From Bradyrhizobium sp. sBnM-33 (lineage in GTDB: Bacteria > Pseudomonadota > Alphaproteobacteria > Rhizobiales > Xanthobacteraceae): DNA of 64,000 bases. The notes below the pieces were generated by a model that saw only the letters and a program-made list of their open reading frames with translations, ran no database searches and was not told the DNA's origin. Every line of letters starts with the position of its first letter. Position 1 is the stretch's first letter. Where the stretch lies: assembly GCF_032917945.1 (NCBI RefSeq), contig NZ_CP136624.1:2418001-2482000 (forward strand). Direction: 5' to 3'. This document shows, piece after piece, positions 37,262 through 46,536 of the stretch. The translations under genes and the position numbers were made by a program.

Positions 37262-37985
37262 TCACAGTTTGATTGAAGCGTATCCAGCGTTTGCGAAATA
37301 GTTGCTGCATTCACCTGCCTGGATTGTGCTGACGAGACCGCCGATGTGGCGCCAGAGCTCATCGACGGTGCGTTCCTGGGCCGCGCGCATCCAGTGCTTG
37401 ATCTTGGCGAAGGCCTGCTCGATCAGGTTGAGGTCGGGTGAGTAGGGCGGCAGATACCACAGCCTTGCGCCTGCGGCCCTGATGATGCGGCGCAACTCTG
37501 CGGACTTGTGGCTCCCGAGATTGTCCATGATGACGATGTCGCCTGGTCCGAGACATGGAATGAGCAGCTGTTCGACATAGGTGCGGAAGCACTCGCCATT
37601 GATTGGCCCATCGAATACGCAAGGCGCGGTCAGTCGGTCGCAACGCAGCGCACCGAGGAACGTCATCGTGCGCCAGTGGCCATGCGGCGCGAAGCCGCGC
37701 AGGCGAGCGCCCTTGGGCGCCCATCCACGCAGCGGAACCATGTTGGTCTTGATCCATGTCTCATCGATAAAGACCAGGCGTCGCGGATCGAGGCTGGCCT
37801 GCCACGATCGCCAGCGGCGGCGCCGGCGGAACGGCCCTGTTCAAGAGCGAACAGCGTTCTTTGAACCGTAGCCCCTCGCGACGCAGGAACAGCCAGACCG
37901 CGTTGTGCGAGACCTTGACCCCGCGCGCCGCCAGTTCGTCCTTCAGCGCGTGCAGCGTCAAATGCGGCGTCTGGTTCAGCCGCTT
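37262..37985 (-). pseudogene. IS630-family transposase, truncated and frameshifted
   Basis: The C-terminal frame (37262-37741) has the DDE signature: VIMDNLGSHKS with the second Asp and SPDLNLIEQAFAKIKHWMRA with the Glu. Upstream, another frame (37761-37961) gives the helix-turn-helix region TLHALKDELAARGVKVSHNA. The linking segment is in a third frame. About 80 N-terminal residues are missing where it meets an IS66 fragment near 37985. The outer end lies directly against the ISNCY element. Inactive. Confidence 0.75.
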
Positions 37986-38281
37986 CCGGCATGCTCCGCG
38001 ATCGGCCCTGGATCACAGCCTCGGCTCTCTCCTGCGCCGCGTCCAGGATGCCTTGCGCGATCTCCACGTCTTCCAGCGGCAAGTGATACTGATCTGGCCG
38101 CAGCTTCTCGGACTTCGCGCCGAACTTCTCGCGTCTCAATTCCCCGAGAAATGACCTCCAGCCGACGTCGCGCTTCCTCCGATGCCGCCAGTGCCCCCTG
38201 ATGCTCGCTCAAGGCTGCCTGCGTTTGCGCCAAAGGCGCCTTCAGGCGTTCGTTTTCGTTGAGCAGCGCCGCAATGCCCAT
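37986..38281 (-). pseudogene. IS66-family TnpC N-terminal fragment
   Basis: Two frames of the minus strand give the N-terminus of an IS66 TnpC: the coiled coil from ATG 38281 (MGIAALLNENERLKAPLAQT) and, after a shift near 38145, RREKFGAKSEKLRPDQYHLP followed by LEDVEIAQGILDAAQER. The rest of the transposase is missing and an IS630 remnant follows. Inactive. Confidence 0.7.
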
Positions 38282-38999
38282 TTGACGCGCTTAGCCGCAG
38301 ATCATCAAGATGGAAGGCGATTTATCACATCCTGAAACGCGGATGCAACCCAACCAGCCCCGCCACGACGGCCGCCAGAAAGGACTTGAAGCCTACGTGG
38401 CGTCAGGTTGTACAGTCTAAATCGTACGAGTGGTCATCGTCTCAGACGCTTCGTGATCGCAAGCAGGGGTTTCAATGTCTCGAGAAGGTGCGCGCGAGTT
38501 TGTTGCTGCGCGAGCCTGAATCGAAGTCGGCTCGTACGGAATGTGGCGGCGGTCAATTGGAGCTGAGGCAGCACGTGCAGTTCGAGATCAGATCGGGGCG
38601 CTTTCCGCAGCCGGGCGGCCGCAAGTTCAAATCCCGATGTGCCGTATGCCGCGCTTTCGTGCAGGGCGCGCCAACGCTGTTGCCTTCCGATCGGGCAAAT
38701 ATCTGTCCTTCCCTGTCTCCGGCTGTTGTGAGTGCAAGCCGCGACGTGAATCCATGCCTTTTTATGAAGGGACTGTCGTTCTTTGGCGCGCGGCCACCTG
38801 CTGCCCAGTTCGTCTGCGGCAGCTAAGGCTGGGGCTGGTGTGAGTAATGCCCGAACTCGGAGCGGGGCGCGACGACTGTCCTCTTGTTCTGGTTGCCGAT
38901 CTCGGCAATCGGCTTTCTAAAGCTGGAGTCTTTGTGGTCAGCGCACCCAAGTGGGCTCTGGGGCAGCTATGAAGAGTCATCTCATCTCGGGAGAGTGGT
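38282..38999. other. Upstream region of the effector gene, no supported gene
   Basis: No frame here has a credible start or motif. The stretch contains the presumed promoter of the effector gene, including a tts-box-like element near 38908-38940. Confidence 0.5.
38908..38940 (+). promoter_or_regulatory. Candidate tts box for the type III effector
   Basis: GGCTTTCTAAAGCT at 38911-38924 resembles the core of the rhizobial tts box (GCTTnTCGAAAGCT), bound by TtsI, but the spacer is one base short and one core base differs. It lies 76 bases before the ATG of the NopD-like gene, a usual distance. It may be a degenerate box or chance. Confidence 0.4.
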
Positions 39000-41900
39000 A
39001 TGGAACCTAGCTATAACGATCCGAACTATTGGACGCGTTGGTACGATGACCAGCAAGAGCTGCTGCGTGCGCGGCAAGAGTCGGATAATGAACCTGCGGA
39101 TCAAGCTGGCTTTGAGCAGCAGTTGGGCGAGCTGCAACTCGGCTTCCCTGAGGAGAGTTCCGCTGAGCTGAGTTCGCCCGATACTCGACCCGCAAAGGCG
39201 CACGACGGTATCCCGCGCACTGACGTTGGCGGTTCGATGTGGATGCCGCCGCTGTCCAACCTTCGGGATAACTCGTTCAACAGCACGCGCTATACAGCAC
39301 CATCGGAACCGGAGCCCGTCGCGCGGACAAGGAATAAGAGCGGAGGACTGTTTTCTCGCGTTAAATCAGGGCTCGGCAAAGGCTTCGGAGGAAGTCGCGA
39401 TGAAAAGTCGATCGGTGGCCCGGCTTCGGATGTGGTCTATTCAGAGCTTCGTATCGATTGCTACAAGCGCAGCCGCGCGTCCGAAGAGGACGCGGCCCTC
39501 CTTTCCGAGTTCGCGCGCGCGGCTGCAGGCCGTTATGCTCCCAGTAGCATTCAGAAGATGGTGGAACATCTGGGCCGGTTCAGCGACTTTTTAAAGTCCA
39601 ACAACTTGACACTGGCTAGCCTGCTTGAAAACCCTATTCAGTTGAAGGCCCATGCGAATGAATTTGTGAATGCGGGGGGCATAGAGCGAGTGCATACCGC
39701 ATTGGAAGCGCTTCGGAAGTCCCGCGCCGGCGAGTTGTTGTCTCCTCCTCCTTTTCCGCCGCCCCTTACCGGAGACGCGCTACTCATTCACCAGTACGCG
39801 GCAGCAGCCCGGGCACATAATGTTCCCGGCAATACCTTCAGAACTCATACGGATGTTCTTACGCACTTTGCTGAGTGGCTCACAGCCAAACAGAAGCCAT
39901 CCCTGACTTCTCGGTTTCGAACTGACGAATTAGCCGAGGACATCATGGCCTACGGCGAGGAGAATGACCACAACGGCCGCCTCTTTACGGCCCTGAATCA
40001 TCTCCGAAGGCTTCAGCCTGACGGGGGAGGGTTCGAAACACTAGGACCGGGGCCACGCGTCATCGGGCGCCGTACTTTGAGTGCTTATGAGAGCGACGCC
40101 GGCATCATCGACGGCGCCACTGACGTAGCCTTGGGCAGGCTTGGACCTGAATCGACTGCCAAAGAGAGGGCGCCTATCCTCAACGTCGCTAGTAATCAGC
40201 GCAGGCTTAGTGACTGGCTGAAAAGAGAGGGCAGGGAGAGCATAGAGAGTCGACTCAACGGCAGTGAGGAGCAGGAGAAACAATTGCAGAAAGATATCTC
40301 GGAGTTCAAGCGAGACATTGGCTATCCGGCAATCAGCTTGGGGATCAACAACCTTCGGGGGTACCTACGCGGCGAGCTCCAGCACGGGCTTCATCCTCGC
40401 CGGCTTCATCCTTATGACGACGACGCCAGCATCATCGATGGCGTGGCCAAGGAACAGCTAAGCAAGCTCGGATCCGACCCGGCTTCCCAATCGAAAAAGA
40501 AAGATGTGCGGAATACTGCTTCGGCGCAACGTAGCTTCAGTGATTGGCTCCGAACCACGGGTAGAGAGAGCATAGTGAGTCGAATCAACGGCAATGATCA
40601 GCAGCAACGGTCGTTGAACGTAGATTACCGGGAATTCACCCAAACCAAACGGAGCATCTGCCTGAGTTTGAACAAGCTACTCAACCAGCTTGGGCCGTAC
40701 CTACGGCTCGTCGAAGCAAACAGAGCGCTGGGTGTGGCCTTCCCTGAGCGGCCGAGTCAGGAATCGCCGCTTGCCGGTTCGAGCTTATCGTGGCCGCGAG
40801 TGCCGTCCGACTTCGACCCGAGCGAGTGGCTGCCGCTCGCGCCAGCTTGGTCGCCGCGAGTGCTGTCCCCGTCCGAATTCAGCCTCGGTGATTTGCCGAC
40901 GCCGCCTGACTTTGGTCCAAGTGAGTGGCTGTCGCTGTCGTCCGACTATGAGGCGAGCATGCGGCCAATTCCGGAGGCCGCGCCAGCTCGGTCGTCAGAG
41001 ATCTACCGCGGTCTTAATTCTCTGGTTGATCTGCCGTCCACACCGCAGAATCGGACGTCAGAGATCTACCGCGGTCTTGATTCTCTGGTTGATCTGCCGT
41101 CCACTCCGCAGGAGATGCGTGACGATGCTCAGTCTGCGCTGGTGCCTAGCTCCGGCGTTAGATCACCGTTCTTCATCGGGCCATCAGGCGCACCTCAGGA
41201 ACTAGAGGATATCGGACATCTCGTCGGTAGGGATTGGCAGCATGGCTCCCAGCCGGTCCCGGATTTGCTGGTTGATGTGCTGGACAACAGAATGCTGTTG
41301 CCGAATTCGCGCATCGTTCCACAGCCGGTCTCTATCAACGGTGAGACCTACTCGATCATGTTGGGACCGCGAGGGTGCCGCGATGCTCAATTTATCCATC
41401 ATCCTCGCCCATCCTCGGCTCCGGATGCTCAGATCGGCGCGTTGGCTACGGGGGCCTCTTCTTCCCGCGACCGCAGCGGACGGGTGCTCGACGCCCAGCA
41501 ATGGCTGGGTGACGAGCATATCCAGCGGGATTACGAGCTCCTGGCGCAGGAGCTGGGGCGGAGTCATCCGAATCTCGCCACCCGGACGCGGTTCGTGGAT
41601 CCCCTGATAGCCTTTCAGCTGAGCCATGGCGCCGATACCGACGCGCTACGCGCGCTCCATCGCCTTGTCGATGATCGGAATGGTAACGATATAGTCGATT
41701 TCCTGTTCTTGCCAGTTAGCGATGCCAGCCCTACGGACCGCGCTCGCCGCGGCGAACATTGGTCGCTGCTGCTGGTTGATCGCCGCGATCGGGAGAGGCC
41801 GGTCGCCTATCACTACGACTCCGCCCCCGGATTCAATGATCGGCCTGCAGGACGGCTCGTAGAACGGCTGGGCGCCAACCTGCAAGCCGCCAGCATGCGC

Positions 41901-42050
41901 CGGCAGAATAACGGTTATGATTGCGGCGTCTTCGTAGTGGATGGGACCCGAGCGCTGGTTAGCCGATTGGCGGTAAGACGGCAGGTAGATGTGAACCTCG
42001 ACAATCTCGTCGTCGATCGGCGGGCACTGCAAAATCGACTGAGGGGCTGA
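39000..42050 (+). CDS. nopD: NopD/XopD-like type III effector, SUMO protease (peptidase C48)
   Basis: The protein has 1016 residues. The C-terminal 130 residues are a Ulp1-type protease with a complete triad: H920 in GEHWSLLLVD, D940 in YHYDSA, oxyanion Q969 and C975 in GYDCGVFVVD. In plant cells it would remove SUMO from host proteins. The middle holds two 95-residue repeats (from 40086 and 40413) and two nearly identical 21-residue repeats (SEIYRG then SLVDLPSTPQ), with EAR-like DLP or LPL motifs. The N-terminal 60 residues are polar and signal-free, as expected for type III secretion. The length matches NopD of Bradyrhizobium as I remember it. The frame is intact, with a weak tts-like box upstream. 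Confidence 0.85.
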   Translation: MEPSYNDPNYWTRWYDDQQELLRARQESDNEPADQAGFEQQLGELQLGFPEESSAELSSPDTRPAKAHDGIPRTDVGGSMWMPPLSNLRDNSFNSTRYTAPSEPEPVARTRNKSGGLFSRVKSGLGKGFGGSRDEKSIGGPASDVVYSELRIDCYKRSRASEEDAALLSEFARAAAGRYAPSSIQKMVEHLGRFSDFLKSNNLTLASLLENPIQLKAHANEFVNAGGIERVHTALEALRKSRAGELLSPPPFPPPLTGDALLIHQYAAAARAHNVPGNTFRTHTDVLTHFAEWLTAKQKPSLTSRFRTDELAEDIMAYGEENDHNGRLFTALNHLRRLQPDGGGFETLGPGPRVIGRRTLSAYESDAGIIDGATDVALGRLGPESTAKERAPILNVASNQRRLSDWLKREGRESIESRLNGSEEQEKQLQKDISEFKRDIGYPAISLGINNLRGYLRGELQHGLHPRRLHPYDDDASIIDGVAKEQLSKLGSDPASQSKKKDVRNTASAQRSFSDWLRTTGRESIVSRINGNDQQQRSLNVDYREFTQTKRSICLSLNKLLNQLGPYLRLVEANRALGVAFPERPSQESPLAGSSLSWPRVPSDFDPSEWLPLAPAWSPRVLSPSEFSLGDLPTPPDFGPSEWLSLSSDYEASMRPIPEAAPARSSEIYRGLNSLVDLPSTPQNRTSEIYRGLDSLVDLPSTPQEMRDDAQSALVPSSGVRSPFFIGPSGAPQELEDIGHLVGRDWQHGSQPVPDLLVDVLDNRMLLPNSRIVPQPVSINGETYSIMLGPRGCRDAQFIHHPRPSSAPDAQIGALATGASSSRDRSGRVLDAQQWLGDEHIQRDYELLAQELGRSHPNLATRTRFVDPLIAFQLSHGADTDALRALHRLVDDRNGNDIVDFLFLPVSDASPTDRARRGEHWSLLLVDRRDRERPVAYHYDSAPGFNDRPAGRLVERLGANLQAASMRRQNNGYDCGVFVVDGTRALVSRLAVRRQVDVNLDNLVVDRRALQNRLRG
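40086..40706 (+). repeat. Two 95-residue internal repeats of the effector
   Basis: Unit 1 begins YESDAGIIDG and unit 2 YDDDASIIDG (at 40413). Both share an RRLSDWL/RSFSDWL segment, then GRESIESRLNG/GRESIVSRINGN, and end in YLR. Identity is clear at protein level and diverged at DNA level, so the duplication is old. Confidence 0.75.
40994..41111 (+). repeat. Near-identical 63-base tandem repeat in the effector
   Basis: A unit encoding SEIYRG, one Leu, Asn/Asp, then SLVDLPSTPQ is present at 40994-41048 and 41057-41111 with only a few base changes. It is a recent duplication and a likely site of length variation between strains. Confidence 0.75.
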
Positions 42051-42268
42051 CGCCGGCTTCGACTGATCGTGCGCGCCCAGCTGGTTCGAGCGGCTTCTCG
42101 CCGACCCGACCAGAACGCGCAATCACCGCCCTCGCAGAGCATCATGGTGGCTCACAATGTGGAGCGGATACCGGACTAAGGGCCCGTCCGCGAACAAGTG
42201 AATCTGGTCGGGTCGGATTTTGTTGGCGGGCGGGAGTCCCTCTGGAGTCGCGAGACTATATCGTTTTG

Positions 42269-42985
42269 GCGTGATCGACGAATCGGCCATACGCCCTCGC
42301 TTCGAGGCCCTCGCTCCGGTGCTCGACGAGCGCGGTCGGCGGCGTTTTGCAGCAGCCGAGGCGACGTCGGCCGGGCACGGTGGGATCATTGCGGTGATGG
42401 TGCCACCGGTATCGCGCGCAGCACGATCGGACGCGGGCTGGCCGAATTGCGTGCAGGCGAGACGCCTGACTTGGAACGGGTACGCCGGGTGGGCGGAGGT
42501 CGTAGGCCTCTGAGCGAGACGGATGCGAATTTGCTCGATGATCTGCGCGCTGGTCGAGCCAGAGACGCGAGGCGATCCGCAATCGCCGCTGCTGTGGACT
42601 TCCAAGAGCCTTCGCAAGCTCAGCCAAAGCCTGCGCGACATGGGCCATACGATTGGCCGGACGCTCGTCGGCGAACTCCTGCACAGGCTCGATTACCGCC
42701 TGCAAGCCAACCGCAAGACCCGCGAGGGATCCCACAATCCCGATTCTGACGCGCAATTCCACTACATCAACGATCGGGTGAAAGAAGCGAAGCGCTCGCG
42801 GCAGGTGAGCCGGCGATCTCTGTCGACACCAAGAAGAAGGAGCTTGTCGGCGATTTCAAGAACGCCGGATGCGAATGGCGACCGAAGGGTTCGCCCGAGG
42901 AAGTTCGCGTGCATGATTTCGTCATTCCCGAACTCGGGCGCCCCTCACCCTATGGTGTCTACAATATCGCCACCAGCAGCCGATA
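42269..42985 (+). pseudogene. ISAzo13-family transposase fragment, several frameshifts
   Basis: Frames in order give IDESAIRPRFEALAPVLDER, then GIARSTIGRGLAELRAG, then RPLSETDANLLDDLRALVEP, then KSLRKLSQSLRDMGHTIGRT, ending in VDTKKKELVGDFKNAG and VHDFVIPELG. These are the first 60% of an ISAzo13-type transposase. At least four frame changes occur. Inactive. Confidence 0.7.
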
Positions 42986-43972
42986 AAGGGTGAGTGCTTC
43001 GCGGGCGGCATGGCGGCAACAATGCGTTAGGAGTTGCAACGTATCGAGGCGGTAAAAATCCGCAGATGATCCCAGTTGCGGTCAATGCGACGGACTAATC
43101 ACCTTCTCTGATCGTTATCTTGCAAGGAGCCAATGAAATGGTACACGAGCGCCAGATGTTTATCAGCCCGTCAATGACATTTCCGAGCGTCCGCGGCTCA
43201 GATGCGAGTTCGATTTAACTCTCCTACAACTCAATCGCGGTCACATAGATGACGCATTGCCAATGTTTCAGACTCAGAGAACCAGCGAGGGCTGCGAATG
43301 ATCAAGTACCGCATCACGAAGCAGCATCGGCCCGAGGCGCTTCGCTTTGCGACGCCACCGGCAGCGGGCGCCACGCGGTTTTGCGAGCTATAATGGAATG
43401 TATAAACAGACATCAGATGCGATCATTTGGAGCGTGCCGGAATGACGATCGATCCGTTGGCGATGGTTGCTGGGCCGCGAGCGGCCGGTTTCATATGCTC
43501 AAGCGCATCTTCAGGAGACCTGAAAGGGTAGGGGCAATGAACACTTGTTTTGCAAGTGTGAAAGCTCAAGTGCAAATCTGCCTATTGCTGAAACCGCGCT
43601 CTGTTCGGTGAGCTCAAGTCAGCACTTGCTGTCGTCAATGAGCAAGATGCGCCGCCAAAGGCTCGCTCGATGACGGAGTGTCCGGTCGAGTCTCCATAAG
43701 CGTGGCAGTCAAATCTGCGGGCTGGGGACCGATCTGGCGCCGGGTAATGAGTTGCCTGACAACGTCATCTACGTCGACTTCAAAGCGATCCGCGAGGCAA
43801 AGGAGGGGCGTGCGAGCGCAGATCATAGAGAAGCTGGAGGTCGGGCGCGTACGATACGGCCAGTTCGCCAGCGTTCCGGGATCAGGCCCTTGTGGTCTGT
43901 TTTTTGTGCAGGGACCTTGCGGGTGTGAACTCAAGATCAGTGGATTAGTCCGTCCTAGTCGCTGTCTCGACG
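42986..43972. other. Degenerate region, no supported gene
   Basis: Several 60-120-codon frames overlap without starts or motifs. A 31-codon frame from ATG 43298 (MIKYRITKQHRPEALRFATP) and a segment reading DNVIYVDFKAIREAKEG near 43760 look protein-like, so small decayed genes may lie here. I cannot name them. Confidence 0.35.
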
Positions 43973-44218
43973 CTGCGGCGTTGTCCGAACTGGGAAGAGA
44001 TGTGCTTCGTCAAAGACCTGTTCTGGGATGAAGAGGAATGCGTAATGCAACTGCATCCGCCACATTCGCAGTATGTGAATAGCAGCCGGTATTGCCTGCA
44101 CCTGTGGAGACCCACTCATCGGGACATCCCAATGCCCCCGCCGAGCTTTGTAGGCATCGTTGGGCTAGGACCATCCGAAGCGGCAGTGCTGTTTGCACGG
44201 ATGAGCGCGACGTCATGA
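43973..44218 (+). pseudogene. DUF7694-like protein fragment
   Basis: The frame LRRCPNWEEMCFVKDLFWDE followed by HPPHSQYVNSSRYCLHLWRP resembles DUF7694 proteins, which occur in phage and rhizobial accessory DNA. There is no start codon before the conserved WEEMCFVKD block except the internal ATG at 44000, so the N-terminus may be lost. The end at 44218 is normal-looking. Family recognition is from memory. Confidence 0.45.
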
Positions 44219-44445
44219 TGAGTTGGGTCAATCTCCGTCTGGAAGACGAGGCCGAGTGGGTGAACCTCGGTCCTGCGTCGTCGGAAGGCGGCGCTGCCAG
44301 TGAAAATGTCGCGTTGTTCCGCCTTTTGCAACGTGCAGGAGGTCCTGAGCCTGAAATCGCTGCCAAGGAGGCGGTGAGAGTGCATTGACCGGTTCAAGAA
44401 GGGTGGTGCGTACCGATGACTATGTCCGCTTAGATTGCTCCAACG

Positions 44446-44519
44446 GTTTCCAGGCGTTCGCTTTCGATCCGCTCTTTCTGGAGAAGCGCATATCGGCCTG
44501 TGGCTTCCGCTTGAACGAC
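44446..44519 (+). repeat. Inverted copy of the hypB upstream region
   Basis: This 74-base segment is the reverse complement of 44842-44915 with only a few mismatches. The right copy abuts hypB and reads in frame with it, so the left copy is probably the inverted duplicate. The DNA between (44520-44841) shows no supported gene. Confidence 0.75.
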
Positions 44520-44841
44520 GCAGAGTATTATGACGTCTGTAACTTCCTCCATTTCAAAAAAGAGAGATCGAGGGTAGAGGCAGCGGAGACATCGAAGGAA
44601 GGAGTGGCGCAGATGAGGTCGATGACATCGCCTCGTGCCAGCCGGAACGAGGCACCAGTGCCTCGGTGCAGACGATGATTTGCTCGTTGTCGGCGCCTAC
44701 GAGGCTCGTGAAGTTATCCGACGCAGCGCGACCGTCCGTTTGACAGCAACGCGGTGACGCTGGGCGTCGTGGAGACTTGGGCGTGCCGGGCCTTGACCCT
44801 TTCGAGGACCAAAGCGGCCTGCGCGGCTTTCTCGACACTGT

Positions 44842-44915
44842 GTCGTTCAAGCGGAAGCCACAAGCCGATATGCGCTTCTCCAGAAAGAGCGGATCGAAAG
44901 CGATCGCCTGGAAGC
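44842..44915 (-). repeat. Right arm of the hypB-associated inverted repeat
   Basis: Partner of 44446-44519. In the hypB frame it encodes ALLQKERIESDRLEAR, a plausible HypB linker, directly before LFAKNDAMAA. Confidence 0.7.
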
Positions 44916-44919
44916 CCGA

Positions 44920-45711
44920 TTGTTCGCCAAGAATGATGCCATGGCGGCCACGAATAGGGCGTGGTTCTCCGGCCGCGAGATCCTGGCTCTGAATCTGGTG
45001 AGCTCGCCGGGCGCAGGAAAGACAACCCTGCTGGAGCGGACCATCCGAGACTTGCACCACGAGGCAAATCTCTTCGTGATCGAGGGGGACCAGGCCACTG
45101 CGAACGATGGAGAACGAATTCGGCTCGCTGGCGCTCCGGCGGTGCAAGTGAATACAGGGACAGGTTGCCACCTGGAAGCCGATATGATCGCTCGCGGCAT
45201 TTCGGAACTCCGTCCCCCGTCCGGGTCGATCGTGATGATCGAAAACGTCGGAAATCTCGTTTGTCCGGCAATGTTCGACCTCGGCGAGCACGCGAGGATC
45301 GTTGTCCTCTCTGTGACCGAGGGAGAGGACAAGCCGATCAAATATCCTCACATGTTTCGGTCGGCGAACCTGATGATCCTGAACAAGATCGATTTGCTGC
45401 CGCATGTGGATTTCGATGTCGATCGCACGGTCGCCTATGCGCGACAGGTCAATCCCGACATTGAAGTCATACAGCTCTCGTCCAGAACCGGTGCGGGACT
45501 TGAGCAGTGGTACGATTGGCTTCGACGGCAAATGCAATTAATCAAAGATGCTGTCTTCGCATCAAGCGATCGGAAAACGCGATGTTCGGCATACTGGGGC
45601 TGGGACTACTGCTCGGCATGCAGCACGCGCTCGAGGCCGATCATATTGCTGCGGTATCGAGCATCGCTGCGCGTCGCACGAACGTCGCCGAGATCGTCAA
45701 GCATGGGCTGA
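44920..45711 (+). CDS. hypB: HypB hydrogenase nickel-incorporation GTPase
   Basis: HypB delivers nickel to the [NiFe]-hydrogenase large subunit with HypA. The G domain is complete: P-loop SPGAGKTT (29-36), metal site GCH (C83, H84) and NLVC (C115), and NKID (155-158). The frame starts at TTG 44920; an internal ATG is at 44941, and homology may extend upstream to about 44800. The usual N-terminal CxxCGC motif and His-rich stretch are missing, so the gene is probably 5' truncated at the inverted repeat. After GLEQWYDWLRRQ the normal stop seems lost and about 60 unrelated residues overlap the next gene. Confidence 0.8.
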   Translation: MFAKNDAMAATNRAWFSGREILALNLVSSPGAGKTTLLERTIRDLHHEANLFVIEGDQATANDGERIRLAGAPAVQVNTGTGCHLEADMIARGISELRPPSGSIVMIENVGNLVCPAMFDLGEHARIVVLSVTEGEDKPIKYPHMFRSANLMILNKIDLLPHVDFDVDRTVAYARQVNPDIEVIQLSSRTGAGLEQWYDWLRRQMQLIKDAVFASSDRKTRCSAYWGWDYCSACSTRSRPIILLRYRASLRVARTSPRSSSMG

Positions 45712-46288
45712 CCTGGGGACTGGGCCACACGATCACTTTGTTCCTGTTCTCCGGCACCGCGTTGATCCTTGGTCGCGCGATTCCGGAAGGTTTCGCGCAG
45801 CCGCTTGAGGCGGCAGTCGGACTCATACTGATCGTACTGGGAGGGAACCTATTGTGGCGCTTACGGTGCGATCGTATCCATGTTCATGGTCACCGACACG
45901 CGGACGGCGTGGCTCACTTTCATCTCCACAGCCATGCGGGCGAAACGCTGCCGCACGCTGCGAACCCTCACGCCCACAGACACGGAATACGGTGGCGAAC
46001 GTTGGCTGTCGGTCTGATGCACGGGATGGCGGGTTCGGCGGCGCTGCTTGTTCTCGCTGTTGCTCGGGCGCCGAATCATTTTGACGGCTTGCTCTACGTT
46101 GCCCTTTTCGGCGTGGGCTCGATGATCGGCATGGCTGCACTTTCGTCGCTCATTGCGGTCCCTCTGGTGATTTCGGCGCGCCTTCTAACCTAACCTGGGT
46201 CAATAGCGCCTTGCAGTTCGGAATTGGAGCGATAGGGGTCGTCATTGGCGTTCTAACTATTCATGGGGTCGTGATCGGTTCCGGCTAG
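45582..46288 (+). pseudogene. Nickel permease (UreH/NiCoT-like), 3' frameshift
   Basis: This inner-membrane protein has about six helices. The helix-1 signature GMQHALEADHIAAVSS (H15, D20, H21) is the nickel/cobalt-binding motif of this superfamily. A long His-rich loop (HVHGHRH, HFHLHSHAG, HAHRHG) follows helix 3. The first frame stops at 46193. A tandem CTAAC duplication (46185-46194) shifts the frame, and the true end (TWVNSALQFGIGAIGVVIGV) continues to 46288. It pairs with hypB in hydrogenase nickel supply. Losing the last helix probably inactivates it. Confidence 0.75.
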
Positions 46289-46536
46289 GATGCTCGTTCC
46301 GAAATCGAGATGACACTGCTGGTCCTATCTAGGAAGCCAAGTTGGTCGCTTTCCCCTAGCTTTGTCAGAACGCGCGACGTGCTGCGCCCAGCCAGCGCTC
46401 CAAGGTTTGCTGCTCTCGGAAGATAAGCATATGCGTCGGTCACGATGGAGCGTGGATAGCCTCGTTGACGCCACGAGTTGGGCCGTGAGGCAGCCTCTGC
46501 TGGAGCGTGCTCATTGCGAACGGAGGGGCCTTTAGG
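46289..46536. other. Region without a supported gene
   Basis: No gene is seen between the nickel permease and the TonB receptor remnant. It may hold the promoter of the receptor. Confidence 0.45.

Noticed and set aside
38386..38843. Two overlapping 100-146-codon frames upstream of the effector
   Set aside because: No ribosome binding site or motif; composition is consistent with random GC-rich DNA in an effector promoter region.
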